DNA of 64,000 bases from Pararobbsia alpina_A (lineage in GTDB: Bacteria > Pseudomonadota > Gammaproteobacteria > Burkholderiales > Burkholderiaceae), in contig NZ_OZ221289.1 of assembly GCF_965118125.1 (NCBI RefSeq), positions 310,001 to 374,000 on the forward strand, written 5' to 3'. The notes beneath the pieces were generated by a model. The model searched no databases, was not told where the DNA came from, and worked only from the letters and a program-made list of their open reading frames with translations. Of this stretch, positions 33,069-40,927 are shown piece by piece. How positions within the stretch are numbered: position 1 is the first letter of the stretch; every line of letters starts with the position of its first letter. Both the position numbers and the translations under genes were made by a program.

Positions 33069-33686
33069 TCACGCCGCCTTCGCCAACAAAGTATTGATGG
33101 CCGTTTCGGCGCTGGCGACGGCAGCCTTCACCGCATCGGGGCCTAAGACAGTACCTTCGACACGCACCACTTCGACCCCGGTCAGGCCGATGTAACCGAG
33201 CAGGTGCAGCAGATAGTTGGTTTGAAAGTCGAACGGTGCCCAGGCACCTTCCGAGAACACACCGCCGGTAGCGGTAACGAGATAGACCTTCTTGCCGGTC
33301 AGCAGCCCCTTCGGCCCAGTATCGCCGTAGCCGAAGGTGACGCGCGGCCAGGTGACGTGATCGAACCAAGCCTTGAGCTGCGAGGGCAGACCGAAGTTGA
33401 TCATGCCGGAACCGACCACGATCACATCAGCGACCTTCAACTCATCGACCAACTCTTGCGCGACCTTCACTGCCTCGACCTGTTCCGGCGTGCGATCTCC
33501 GGGCGACGTGATCCGGCCTTGGATGTAGGCCGGTGCAATATGGGGCGGAGGATTCGCGGCTAGGTCGCGCACGGTCAACGGGCCGCCCGAGCGGGCCTGA
33601 ATGCCTTCAGCGATTTCGGTGGCGAAGCGGGTGGACAGGCTGCCAGCCCCGCGCGGGCTGGACGTGACAAGTAGGGTGTGGCTCAT
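33069..33686 (-). CDS. azoR: FMN-dependent NADH-azoreductase
   Basis: 205-aa flavodoxin-fold quinone/azo reductase. SSPRGAGSLSTRFA near the N-terminus contacts FMN phosphate; PSQLKAWFDHVTWPRVTFGY and VTATGGVFSEG are AzoR signatures. It reduces quinones and azo bonds with NADH by two-electron transfer. It is the first gene of the leftward operon and is divergent from an HxlR regulator 107 nt away, an arrangement that usually means direct repression and induction by electrophiles. Length is standard. Confidence 0.92.
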   Translation of the reverse strand: MSHTLLVTSSPRGAGSLSTRFATEIAEGIQARSGGPLTVRDLAANPPPHIAPAYIQGRITSPGDRTPEQVEAVKVAQELVDELKVADVIVVGSGMINFGLPSQLKAWFDHVTWPRVTFGYGDTGPKGLLTGKKVYLVTATGGVFSEGAWAPFDFQTNYLLHLLGYIGLTGVEVVRVEGTVLGPDAVKAAVASAETAINTLLAKAA

Positions 33687-33793
33687 AACAGTCCAAGGTA
33701 TAAAATGAGAACTAGGTCGGTTATCTATCCTGACTTACCGATCATACGCAGGATGGTATGGGTCCTGCCCTGTCCTCACAAGAAGGCACACGC

Positions 33794-34228
33794 ATGTCAC
33801 TAAGTCACACCGATCTCCCTGCCGATATGCCTGCCCCTGATGCCGGCGGCTGTGTGGCAACCCGCGAAATATTGGATCGCATAGGCGACAAGTGGAGCCT
33901 CTACATTGTCGCCATGCTGTCTAACGGTCCGTGGCGCTTCAACGAACTGAAGCGCGGCATCGACGGCATTTCCCAGCGCATGCTGACACTGACCTTGCGC
34001 GGCCTGGAACGCGACGGACTGGTAACGCGAACGATGTATCCAACGATTCCTCCGCGTGTCGATTACGAACTCACCAACATGGGAAGAACGCTGTTGAAAC
34101 CGGTCATGGCATTGGTCAATTGGGCGAACGAAAATCAAATCGCCATTGCCCAGGCGCATAAACGTTTCGACGAGGAGCCGGAGGCAGATCAGGTCCTGGT
34201 TCAGGGCGTTGTCTACCAACGTCGTTAG
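33794..34228 (+). CDS. HxlR-type winged-helix regulator
   Basis: 144-aa MarR-like regulator of the HxlR family. The domain spans about 25-115: CVATREILDRIGDKWSLYIVAML, then RFNELKRGIDGISQRMLTLTLRGLERDGLVTRTMYPTIPPRVDYELT. Cys20 just before the first helix is placed as in redox- or electrophile-sensing members such as HypR and YodB, so thiol sensing is likely. It is divergent from azoR and probably binds the 107-nt intergenic region. The ATG at 33794 is chosen over an upstream in-frame codon because the domain and family start there. Confidence 0.92.
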   Translation: MSLSHTDLPADMPAPDAGGCVATREILDRIGDKWSLYIVAMLSNGPWRFNELKRGIDGISQRMLTLTLRGLERDGLVTRTMYPTIPPRVDYELTNMGRTLLKPVMALVNWANENQIAIAQAHKRFDEEPEADQVLVQGVVYQRR

Positions 34229-34654
34229 ACGAGTCCAGGCCGTAGACTTGTGCAAACACAGTGGCGGAATCCAACTGCCGGCTCTAGCTGTGACCTGTCC
34301 CAATGCCGATCTTTCCTTGGGTGCGAAGGCGCAGCATTTTCCGAACTGTCTAACCAAGAGTCGGCCACGGCCGATCGGAAAAGTCGCATCGCCTGACTTG
34401 GGTGTCCGCTCCTTGAGCCAAACGGGACGCCTCAACGTCGCACCGTCGACGTGAACTAATGACGCTTCATGGCCGAACACGGAAGTCCGCGCCAGTTCGA
34501 CAAAACGCGGATCCTCGGGAAGCCGAACTTCGCTTGTCGATCCACATGGGACAGTCGAGTTACTCGATACCGGACATTCAGAGAGGTGAGGTGACCATTG
34601 ACCGGGGGCGAAGCAGCGACGTCTCGGGTGTCCAGCGAGGCGAAATTCCGTCAG
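34229..34654. other. Intergenic, probable degraded DNA
   Basis: The 426 nt between the HxlR gene and the glyoxalase hold only frames with arginine/serine-rich translations that look non-coding. I see no RNA gene or clear palindrome. Confidence 0.45.
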
Positions 34655-35026
34655 CTAATCAGCCTGGGAAAGCTGAAAGACGTTTCCCTCGGGGTCCTCT
34701 CCGTCGCACATCAACTGAGCGAAGCCGTCATAGCGTTTCAACTCACGCATTCGAACACCCGCGTGCAATAGTTTATCGCGCAACGCCGAGAGCCCTGACT
34801 CGACCGAGAAGACCATTTTTGCATTCGACGTGTTCGTGCGCTTCGGCAGCTCGCGATACCGCGCCCCCACTCTGTGGAGAGCAATCTCAATTTCACCGGC
34901 TTTCATCACCGCCCATTCGTTTTCGATTTCTTCAGTGACTAAAAATTCGAAATGGGTCTGGTAGAAGGACTTCAACAACCCAACATCACGGACGTAAAGA
35001 ATCAACCTGAACATAAGCACTGGCAT
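34655..35026 (-). CDS. Glyoxalase/bleomycin-resistance-like (VOC) protein
   Basis: 123-aa single VOC domain. Two beta-alpha-beta-beta-beta units are visible: LILYVRDVGLLKSFYQTHFEF...AVMKAGEIEIALHRVG and then MVFSVESGLSALRDKLLHAG...CDGEDPEGNVFQLSQ. The DPEGN motif near the C-terminus is typical. Members bind a metal and act as isomerases, dioxygenases or drug-binding proteins; no specific role can be given. The ATG at 35026 has GGAGAG upstream; an internal ATG at 35014 is the alternative. It stands alone, close to transposase relics. Confidence 0.85.
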   Translation of the reverse strand: MPVLMFRLILYVRDVGLLKSFYQTHFEFLVTEEIENEWAVMKAGEIEIALHRVGARYRELPKRTNTSNAKMVFSVESGLSALRDKLLHAGVRMRELKRYDGFAQLMCDGEDPEGNVFQLSQAD

Positions 35027-35440
35027 TGGGCTCTCCGAAGATGTTGGATTTGGCGATGCTCTCGGATTGTCGTCGATTTTGGGGGGATGGTCGACGGGCC
35101 GTTGCGGGCGGTGCGAAGACTGTCGCGGCCGACGCATGTCGACCCATTTCGGACCGCCAACAGACCAGGTCGAATGTCTCTTCGCGCTTCAACTACGGTC
35201 CGTCCTGGTCGGCAAACAGCAGACTGAAAGTGGGTTCGGCGATTCCAAATTCACTCTAAGAGACGTAACCGGGTCGCGCAGAATTGGACGAAGCATCTCT
35301 TTTCGAATCATCGAAGAGGTATTCGAGCCAGCATCCAGTGAGAGCGAACGGCTCGTGGGATTCGACGACGCGTATCCGATCCATGTGCGATCAGCGCCGT
35401 GGGCGCGGATAAACAAAGAGTAAGGAAATTGCCACATTGG

Positions 35441-35575
35441 AGCACGTATTGCACATTGGGTGCCGCGATCGCTGCGCATGATCAAGCCAGGCAGCGGGTT
35501 TCGTTTCCAGTATCGACTCCAGAAATATTGACAGCAACCTCGACGCAAGGCTTTGCCTTTTTGACTGGCCTCCAT
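35441..35575 (-). mobile_element. IS3-type OrfB transposase relic
   Basis: The minus-strand translation contains WKRNPLPGLIMRSDRGTQ, close to the P-x-PGLI-x-HSDRGSQY catalytic region of IS3-family integrase-like transposases (the Asp is the second DDE residue). Only this short stretch is recognisable and flanking frames are degenerate. Judged by motif alone. Confidence 0.4.
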
Positions 35576-35630
35576 CGCAATCGAGCTCGGAAATACATCA
35601 ATAGCAAGACATTAAATTGAGATAACTAGC

Positions 35631-35646
35631 TTCAGACTAGTCTGAA
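35631..35646. promoter_or_regulatory. 16-bp perfect palindrome at the island edge
   Basis: TTCAGACTAGTCTGAA is fully self-complementary. It sits where composition changes, ahead of the ABC-exporter gene. It may be an operator or a recombination site; no neighbour decides this. Confidence 0.35.
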
Positions 35647-35712
35647 TCTCATCGCATAAATTTAAGTAAGAAAGCCTGGCAGCGCGCCACTAGATTTTCG
35701 AAGAGATCGATT

Positions 35713-35740
35713 GCATACAAAACGCCACTGGCATACAAAA
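35713..35740 (+). repeat. Short direct repeat in the AT-rich region
   Basis: GCATACAAAA occurs at 35713-35722 and again at 35731-35740, an 18-nt period with 14 of 18 matching positions over the full unit. Only two copies. Confidence 0.4.
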
Positions 35741-35927
35741 TACCACAATCAAGCGAATCATTGACGATTATTTATACAAATGGCATTTTTTATTTTGATT
35801 GCAAAGGTTGAGATCATTTATGCACCCGCGCAATTCATTTCATTTTCCTTTAATTTTCTAACGAAATGATTACGATGACGCACGCAAATTCGCAGCTGCA
35901 ACACGGTGAGCACAATGAAGCAACCTC

Positions 35928-37283
35928 TTGCGCGGCAGGGCTAATGACGCCCGAAAGAGTGCAAAAAGACTACTTTTATCATATGTTCAATCCGTCGTCC
36001 AAACTATTATTCCCGTTACGGCGCACCTAGTCGGCGCGTTTTTCGTTCTCGGATACTCCAAAGACTGGCTCATCATTTCTTTAATTTCTATTTACGCAAT
36101 CGGCTACCTAATGTACAGCGCAAATGCGACAAAGATAGTTGCGGCATTGTACAAGAAAATCGTGGTCGCGCTCATGGGAAATTCTCGATTTTTCGGAGAT
36201 GTCGCATCAAATGCAATTGTTTTGCGAGTTTTCAACAATTGGAAATTAATTGAAGATAAGTACACTCATCAGCACGCGGCGCTTCGGAGCCAATGGCTCA
36301 TATTTTCCTTGCGGTCTGCAAAAATTGATCTTGTTCGAATAACTTCATTCATCGTAATACTTGCTGTGTGCCTGGGAAAAACTATATTCGACGTAAAAAA
36401 TGGACGGTCGAGCGTGGGACATTTCGTAATGATTAACGCGTATGTGATGCAAATATGTGCGCCGTTCGATGGTCTAGCCCGTTCGCTTGGGTCGATGGCC
36501 GAAGCGATGGGAGGATTGGCCCCTTTCTTTACAATTTTTAATCGACCCTCCACATCGCGTGGTCTAGATTCATTCCAGCCGGGGACTTTGAAGACAGACC
36601 GTATCGATATCTCGCTTAAAGGAATTTCTTTTGACTACGGTGAGGCAAGGGGCCGCGCTCCGATAACTGCAGATTTAAAAGGTGGCACCATGACGGCGAT
36701 TGTCGGCTCCACCGGTGCTGGAAAATCAACGATCGCGCGTATGATTCTGGGTCTAGCGCAACCATCAACCGGATCGATTCTGATCAATGACCGAGATATT
36801 AGCACCTACTCCGAGGATGAGCTTTATTCGCTCGTTGCATTTGTTCCTCAAGAAACATATTTATTCAACGACACCATTGAATTTAACATTCGAATTGCAA
36901 AGCCGGACGCAACAAATGATCAAATTCTTGCAGCACTTGGGCGCGCTGAGTTGATTGAACTGATCGAAAGGTTGCCTGATGGCTTACAAACGAAAGTCGG
37001 AGATCGAGGCCTTATGCTTTCAGGCGGTGAGCGCCAACGAATCGCAATAGCCCGCGCTCTGTTACGAGACAGTGCTATTCTTTTATTAGACGAAGCCACT
37101 TCAGCCCTAGACGAGGCAACAGAGGAACGAGTTTTAAGAGCAATCAAGCCTACATCGTCGGGTCGAATGGTCTTGGCGATCGCCCATCGTGCGACGGCAA
37201 TTTCAAAGGCCGACGCGATCTTACGCGTTGTCGCGTCTGAAGGCTCGAACGCTAAAGATGGCATGTCAGCAATTCCTGCGTAA
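35928..37283 (+). CDS. ABC exporter half, McjD-like, lacking its first two helices
   Basis: 451-aa ABC protein, permease fused to ATPase. The visible membrane part has about four helices (IIPVTAHLVGAFFVLG, LIISLISIYAIGYL, ITSFIVILAVCLG, GHFVMINAYVMQI). The ATPase has Walker A GSTGAGKST, Q-loop VPQETY, signature LSGGERQRIAIAR, Walker B ILLLDEATSALDE and an H-loop AHR. The permease layout, with SKDWL and SVGHFVMI, resembles the microcin J25/lasso exporter McjD (580 aa), but about 130-145 N-terminal residues are missing. The start is a TTG without an SD; no in-frame upstream coding was found. AT-rich, unlike its surroundings, so horizontally acquired and probably broken at its 5' end. Confidence 0.78.
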   Translation: MRGRANDARKSAKRLLLSYVQSVVQTIIPVTAHLVGAFFVLGYSKDWLIISLISIYAIGYLMYSANATKIVAALYKKIVVALMGNSRFFGDVASNAIVLRVFNNWKLIEDKYTHQHAALRSQWLIFSLRSAKIDLVRITSFIVILAVCLGKTIFDVKNGRSSVGHFVMINAYVMQICAPFDGLARSLGSMAEAMGGLAPFFTIFNRPSTSRGLDSFQPGTLKTDRIDISLKGISFDYGEARGRAPITADLKGGTMTAIVGSTGAGKSTIARMILGLAQPSTGSILINDRDISTYSEDELYSLVAFVPQETYLFNDTIEFNIRIAKPDATNDQILAALGRAELIELIERLPDGLQTKVGDRGLMLSGGERQRIAIARALLRDSAILLLDEATSALDEATEERVLRAIKPTSSGRMVLAIAHRATAISKADAILRVVASEGSNAKDGMSAIPA

Positions 37284-37309
37284 TTTCCTATTTAGTATGG
37301 CCACGCTCA

Positions 37310-38431
37310 ATGCTTGAAGTGAAATCAATCAAGGTAGAAAACTATAGGTCATTGCGCGACGTCGAAATTTCTGCGCAGACAATTAATATTTTTACAGGCC
37401 CCAACGGCGCCGGTAAATCCACCTTGTACAATTGTTTGTCGCTAGTACAGGCTGCTGCTGCTGGCGACTTGTCGACGGTGCTCGCGAGAGAAGGCGGAAT
37501 GCAGTCAGCAATATCCTCGACGGGGCGCGCTCACCCCAGGGGGCCGCTTAGAATCACGCTAACGGTGAGAATTGGGGTGCAACGCACAGACGATGTTCTC
37601 TATGAGTACGTCGTCTCCCTCGGGTTGGTGGAACAGCGATTCGAGGGGGGAGAGAAAATCGTATCTGGGCCGGCATTTGAATTTGAGCCGCAAATAAAAG
37701 AGGAATCACTGTCAGTATTTGACAAAGGTCGGCGATGGTCAGTCCTACACCGGCGAAATTCGCACGTCAAAGCTATGGACGAATCGACCACTCAAGTTGA
37801 TTTAAGCCGTGCGTTGAATTTGCAGGCGTCAGAAACCGCATTGAGCCGAATCGATGAGCCAAGCCGCTATCCGGATATTTACGTCGTGCGACGTTTTATG
37901 CTGGATTGGCGTTTCTATCATGAAATTAGAACGGATTTTAAATCGCCGTTAAGGTCGCCTTGCTTAGCTGTAACGAGCCTTACTCTTAACTCCGATGGTT
38001 CGAACCTGCCTGCTGTGTTGGCGAGCGCAAAGCACATAGTTGGCGATACCTCAGATATAGATGAAGTGATCGCGACGGCGTTCGCCGGAGCTGAACTTGT
38101 CGTGCCTCGTCCGGCTCGAGAAGCATCTTTCGGATTGAATTATCCGGACATCTCGAATCGCATATTCAATCAATGGGAGCTTTCGGACGGTACTTTGAAG
38201 TTTTTAGGCCTCGTTGGCGCGCTTCTCGCTCCAAGATTACCCGCATTCATTGCGTTGAACGAACCGGAAAATAGTCTTCATCCCAGCTTGTACGAGCCGT
38301 TGGCCAAGTTAATTGAACGAGCTTCGCGACGAACGCAAATTTGGCTGGTCACGCATGCCGACGAGTTTGCTTATAGTGTGTGCGAGCGATCGAACGACAC
38401 AATTCCTGCGGTGGGCTCTGCTGCGACCTGA
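37310..38431 (+). CDS. AAA family ATPase (AAA_21, RecF/OLD-like)
   Basis: 373-aa ABC-type AAA ATPase. Walker A is GPNGAGKST near residue 31-39 after KSIKVENYRSLRDVEI, the typical opening of SMC/OLD-like ATPases. The D-loop/Walker B region FIALNEPENSLHPSLYEPLAKLI and the switch THADEF are near the C-terminus. Such proteins occur in defence systems and mobile islands but also alone. The last 15 residues (RSNDTIPAVGSAAT) do not look like the family, so the 3' end may be truncated at about 38,395. It follows the ABC exporter by 26 nt and shares its AT-rich composition. Confidence 0.8.
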   Translation: MLEVKSIKVENYRSLRDVEISAQTINIFTGPNGAGKSTLYNCLSLVQAAAAGDLSTVLAREGGMQSAISSTGRAHPRGPLRITLTVRIGVQRTDDVLYEYVVSLGLVEQRFEGGEKIVSGPAFEFEPQIKEESLSVFDKGRRWSVLHRRNSHVKAMDESTTQVDLSRALNLQASETALSRIDEPSRYPDIYVVRRFMLDWRFYHEIRTDFKSPLRSPCLAVTSLTLNSDGSNLPAVLASAKHIVGDTSDIDEVIATAFAGAELVVPRPAREASFGLNYPDISNRIFNQWELSDGTLKFLGLVGALLAPRLPAFIALNEPENSLHPSLYEPLAKLIERASRRTQIWLVTHADEFAYSVCERSNDTIPAVGSAAT

Positions 38432-38512
38432 GCAGTGAACTCACGCAATGCGCCCACGTCGATCCCGTTATCGGGCGTTCTCTTAATCATTGTGTTCATG
38501 TTTCGTGCCCTA

Positions 38513-39289
38513 TTAGGTGTTGCGCCCCGCCATCACGCCGCCGTCGACATCCCAGGTTGCGCCCGTCACCCATGCCGCCTTGTCCGACAATAGGAAGATG
38601 ACGACCTCGGCGATGTCTTGGGGCGTTCCAACCCTGCCGATTGGGTGAAAGCTGTTGAATCCCTGTAGGGCACCGTGAACCTCAGCCTTGGGGATAAAGC
38701 CCTCGTAAATAGGTGTTTCGACAACCGCTGGGGAAACGGCATTGACGCGGATCTGTTTGACTGCCAGTTCCATCGCCAGGTGCTGAGTCAGTGAGTGCAA
38801 ACCTGCTTTTGCCATCGAATACGCGGACGACGGCGTAGCCGCGATTGCCTGCTTGCCCCACATCGAGCCGATGTTCACGATAGCGCCGGGACGCTCGCTG
38901 GCGACAAGGTTGGCTGCGACCTTTTGTGTGACGAAGAAGAACGCTTTATTCAACGACAAATATTGTTCATAGTCACTCTCCGTGTGCTCAAGAAAGGCCT
39001 TCGGAAAGAACACCCCAGCAGCGTTGACTAGCAGGTTGATGTCCTTGTGGCTATCGTCGATGGTCTGCAGGAGCCGCTTCACATCTTCGGCGCGCGAAAG
39101 ATCGGCAGTCAGGGCGGTCACAGCTCCCAACGACGACAGCTCCTTGCGGGCCTGTTCGGCTTTGTCTTCGCGGTGACCGACGATGACGACGCTGCCGCCT
39201 TGCTCGAGCACCATGCGAGCGGTTTGCAGCCCTATTCCGCTAGTGCCGCCGATGACCAACAGTTTCTTGCCATGAAATTCAAGGTTCAT
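38513..39289 (-). CDS. SDR family oxidoreductase
   Basis: 258-aa classical short-chain dehydrogenase. GGTSGIGLQTA is the cofactor loop, NAAGVFFPKAF follows, SMWGKQ gives the catalytic Ser, and YSMAKAGL the YxxxK; the C-terminus ends with DVDGGVMAGR. The ATG at 39289 begins the conserved region (a GTG-type start 7 codons earlier lies inside the operator). The ACC-N8-GGT operator at 39305-39320 is 15 nt upstream, with TATATT between the operator and the gene on this strand, so direct repression by the neighbouring TetR protein is likely. Substrate unknown. Confidence 0.9.
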   Translation of the reverse strand: MNLEFHGKKLLVIGGTSGIGLQTARMVLEQGGSVVIVGHREDKAEQARKELSSLGAVTALTADLSRAEDVKRLLQTIDDSHKDINLLVNAAGVFFPKAFLEHTESDYEQYLSLNKAFFFVTQKVAANLVASERPGAIVNIGSMWGKQAIAATPSSAYSMAKAGLHSLTQHLAMELAVKQIRVNAVSPAVVETPIYEGFIPKAEVHGALQGFNSFHPIGRVGTPQDIAEVVIFLLSDKAAWVTGATWDVDGGVMAGRNT

Positions 39290-39304
39290 AGTCGCCTCAT
39301 AATA

Positions 39305-39320
39305 TACCAACTAGATGGTA
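39305..39320. promoter_or_regulatory. TetR-type operator upstream of the SDR
   Basis: TACCAACTAGATGGTA has 5-bp outer arms and a core ACCAACTAGATGGT that differs from a perfect palindrome by one pair. The same core occurs at 40627-40640. It overlaps the SDR promoter region. Confidence 0.6.
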
Positions 39321-39348
39321 GGTTTTTGTTGCAAAAAAATTGCCAACC

Positions 39349-39933
39349 TCAGGTCAGCAGCGTGGAAAGAAAACTGCCCCCGACAGCGGCCGGCCCCCGT
39401 GACGATCGCATGCCGCGGCCCACCACCATCGAGCCTTCCAGCGCGCACAACAACGCCTCTGCAAGGGCCTCTGCAGTGGAATTTGAGGTGATCAGCGCAG
39501 CACGTTGACCGTCAGCAAAGACAAGGGTCAACCAGTCGAGATTGACTTTAAAAAACCGATCAACCTCGCTCGCAACAGCACCAGGCAGCGAGTCAAATTC
39601 CGCGCTCAACATGCCGCAGACGCAAAGGCGGCGATCGCTCGTAAAGGTGCGCTCAAAAAGCGTTGCGTAGGCAGCGAGTCTGTCAGGCGCTTTCGCATGT
39701 TGTCCTTCTATGCTCAGCAACTCCTCACGAAACCGATGCGTGTAGCGCTGCGCGACTACAGCAACGAGGTCCTCTTTTTTGGGAAAGTGGTGGTGGATAC
39801 TCGGCTTTTTTATGCCGACTAGCTGAGCCACGTCGTCGTACGAGAAGCCATTGTAGCCATGCTGCTGTATCAAGCCCTCAGCGGCGTCAACCACGCGCTC
39901 AGCGGCCGGCGAAATTTCTGAAAAATGCCTCAT
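39349..39933 (-). CDS. TetR family regulator
   Basis: 194-aa TetR repressor. The HTH lies at about 11-57: RVVDAAEGLIQQHGYNGFSYDDVAQLVGIKKPSIHHHFPKKEDLVAVV. The ligand-binding half has CVCGMLSAEFDSLP, with the CGM(L) pattern of the group with cysteine near the pocket, suggesting reactive-electrophile sensing. It overlaps the upstream bicupin gene by 4 nt (ATGA) and so shares its promoter at 40,650, including the operator at 40627; autoregulation is expected. The SDR at 39289 begins 59 nt downstream and has the second copy of the operator. Confidence 0.92.
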   Translation of the reverse strand: MRHFSEISPAAERVVDAAEGLIQQHGYNGFSYDDVAQLVGIKKPSIHHHFPKKEDLVAVVAQRYTHRFREELLSIEGQHAKAPDRLAAYATLFERTFTSDRRLCVCGMLSAEFDSLPGAVASEVDRFFKVNLDWLTLVFADGQRAALITSNSTAEALAEALLCALEGSMVVGRGMRSSRGPAAVGGSFLSTLLT

Positions 39934-40610
39934 ATCAGCGCCCTATCCAATTCACCAACCGGTAAGTGACCCGTCTTAACGAAGATAGTGCAGCCTTCAT
40001 TGCTGAAGGGGCGATGAGCACTTAGATGCGGGCTGCGTATCCATGTGCCAGCAGGGTAGCGTTCAAACTCATCTTCAAAGACGCCTTCGAGCACATAGAT
40101 TTCCTCTCCGGCGTAGTGTCGATGCGAATTGAATCGTGTCCCCGGCGCCCAGCGCACCATTGCCGTACGTTGGGTACTGAACTCGGAAAGTGGCATCACT
40201 GACAGGCCCGGAACAAGGCCTGTAAGCCATTGGCCGTTTTGGGTGTCGACCGCCGTACGTTGGCTGTCATCTGGATCAAGATGCCGCAGCTTGACGAATA
40301 GCATGCAACCCGTCGCGGAGTTTGGTGCGTGCGACGAACGTGGTGGATTCTTGATATACGTTCCTTTTCCGAAGCTCCCGGTTTCATCGCTGAATACGCC
40401 ATCCAGGACCAGAATTTCCTCACCCAATTCATGTTGATGAATCGCAAAAGCGGAGCCTGGCGCGTAACGCACGATGGAGGTGGTCCTTGCCACTTCGCTT
40501 CCATCACGCTCAAGTAACTGGCGTTGAACCCCAGCCGAAGGTGAGTCGACCCACTCCAAGCTCGAACGCTCGACAACAACACGTTGCGAAAGATCTGAAT
40601 TGATATGCAC
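39930..40610 (-). CDS. Bicupin protein, ChrR-like cupin domains
   Basis: 226-aa protein of two cupin repeats. The first has YAPGSAFAIHQHELGEEILVLDGVFSDETGSF, the second WAPGTRFNSHRHYAGEEIYVLEGVFEDEFERYPAGTWIRSPHLSAH; each carries the HxH-E-H metal ligands. ChrR-type cupins bind Zn or Fe; free-standing ones are proposed dioxygenases or sensors. No anti-sigma N-terminal part is present. It heads the operon with the TetR gene and is preceded by the 30-bp palindromic operator region 40621-40650, 10 nt before the ATG. Function of the enzyme is unknown. Confidence 0.85.
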   Translation of the reverse strand: MHINSDLSQRVVVERSSLEWVDSPSAGVQRQLLERDGSEVARTTSIVRYAPGSAFAIHQHELGEEILVLDGVFSDETGSFGKGTYIKNPPRSSHAPNSATGCMLFVKLRHLDPDDSQRTAVDTQNGQWLTGLVPGLSVMPLSEFSTQRTAMVRWAPGTRFNSHRHYAGEEIYVLEGVFEDEFERYPAGTWIRSPHLSAHRPFSNEGCTIFVKTGHLPVGELDRALI

Positions 40611-40927
40611 AGGTTCGCCTTAATCTACCGACTAGTTGGTTTGTAGATTAAAAAACTCGCAATCCGTTTGTCAAGCCATTCTTGTCACTTTCTTCCATGC
40701 ACTCCGCTGGGATGGCCATCTTCAGAAGCGTCCACCGCTGACGCCAAATATGACGCTAGTGTGGCGTGCCACTCTTCGCGAACGAGGGTCAAAAACACGG
40801 CGTATAGGCCATGAGCCCACGTGCCACAGTTGCCCCGCAAGCACTGCCGCACGCTCGTGCAACCATAGCGATTGAAGAGTCGGGCAATCTCGTGGAGCGT
40901 AGCCTTGCCCAATTCGCGCGGAACTGC
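40611..40927. other. Intergenic between bicupin and NAD-binding oxidoreductase genes
   Basis: Contains the operator at 40621-40650. A 75-codon minus-strand frame (40685-40912) with three Cys shows no recognisable similarity and I do not call it a gene. Confidence 0.4.
40621..40650. promoter_or_regulatory. TetR-type operator upstream of the bicupin-TetR operon
   Basis: Core ACCGACTAGTTGGT (40627-40640) matches the core at 39306-39319. It is enclosed by further inverted arms, TAATCTAC (40621-40628) and GTAGATTA (40643-40650). It ends 10 nt before the ATG at 40610 on the minus strand. Confidence 0.65.

Larger units (their letters stand above)
35027..35865. other. Intergenic region leading into the AT-rich island
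   Basis: No intact gene. The left part is GC-rich with a likely IS3-type relic (35441-35575). Base composition turns clearly AT-rich from about 35,580, where a 16-bp palindrome and a short direct repeat occur. Confidence 0.5.

Noticed and set aside
35713..35740. Direct repeat considered as a CRISPR or iteron array
   Set aside because: Only two imperfect copies with an 18-nt period; no spacers, cas genes or replication gene.
40685..40912. 75-codon minus-strand frame just downstream of the beta-hydroxyacid dehydrogenase gene
   Set aside because: Spacing fits an operon but the sequence has no similarity I recognise and no SD; not strong enough to call.
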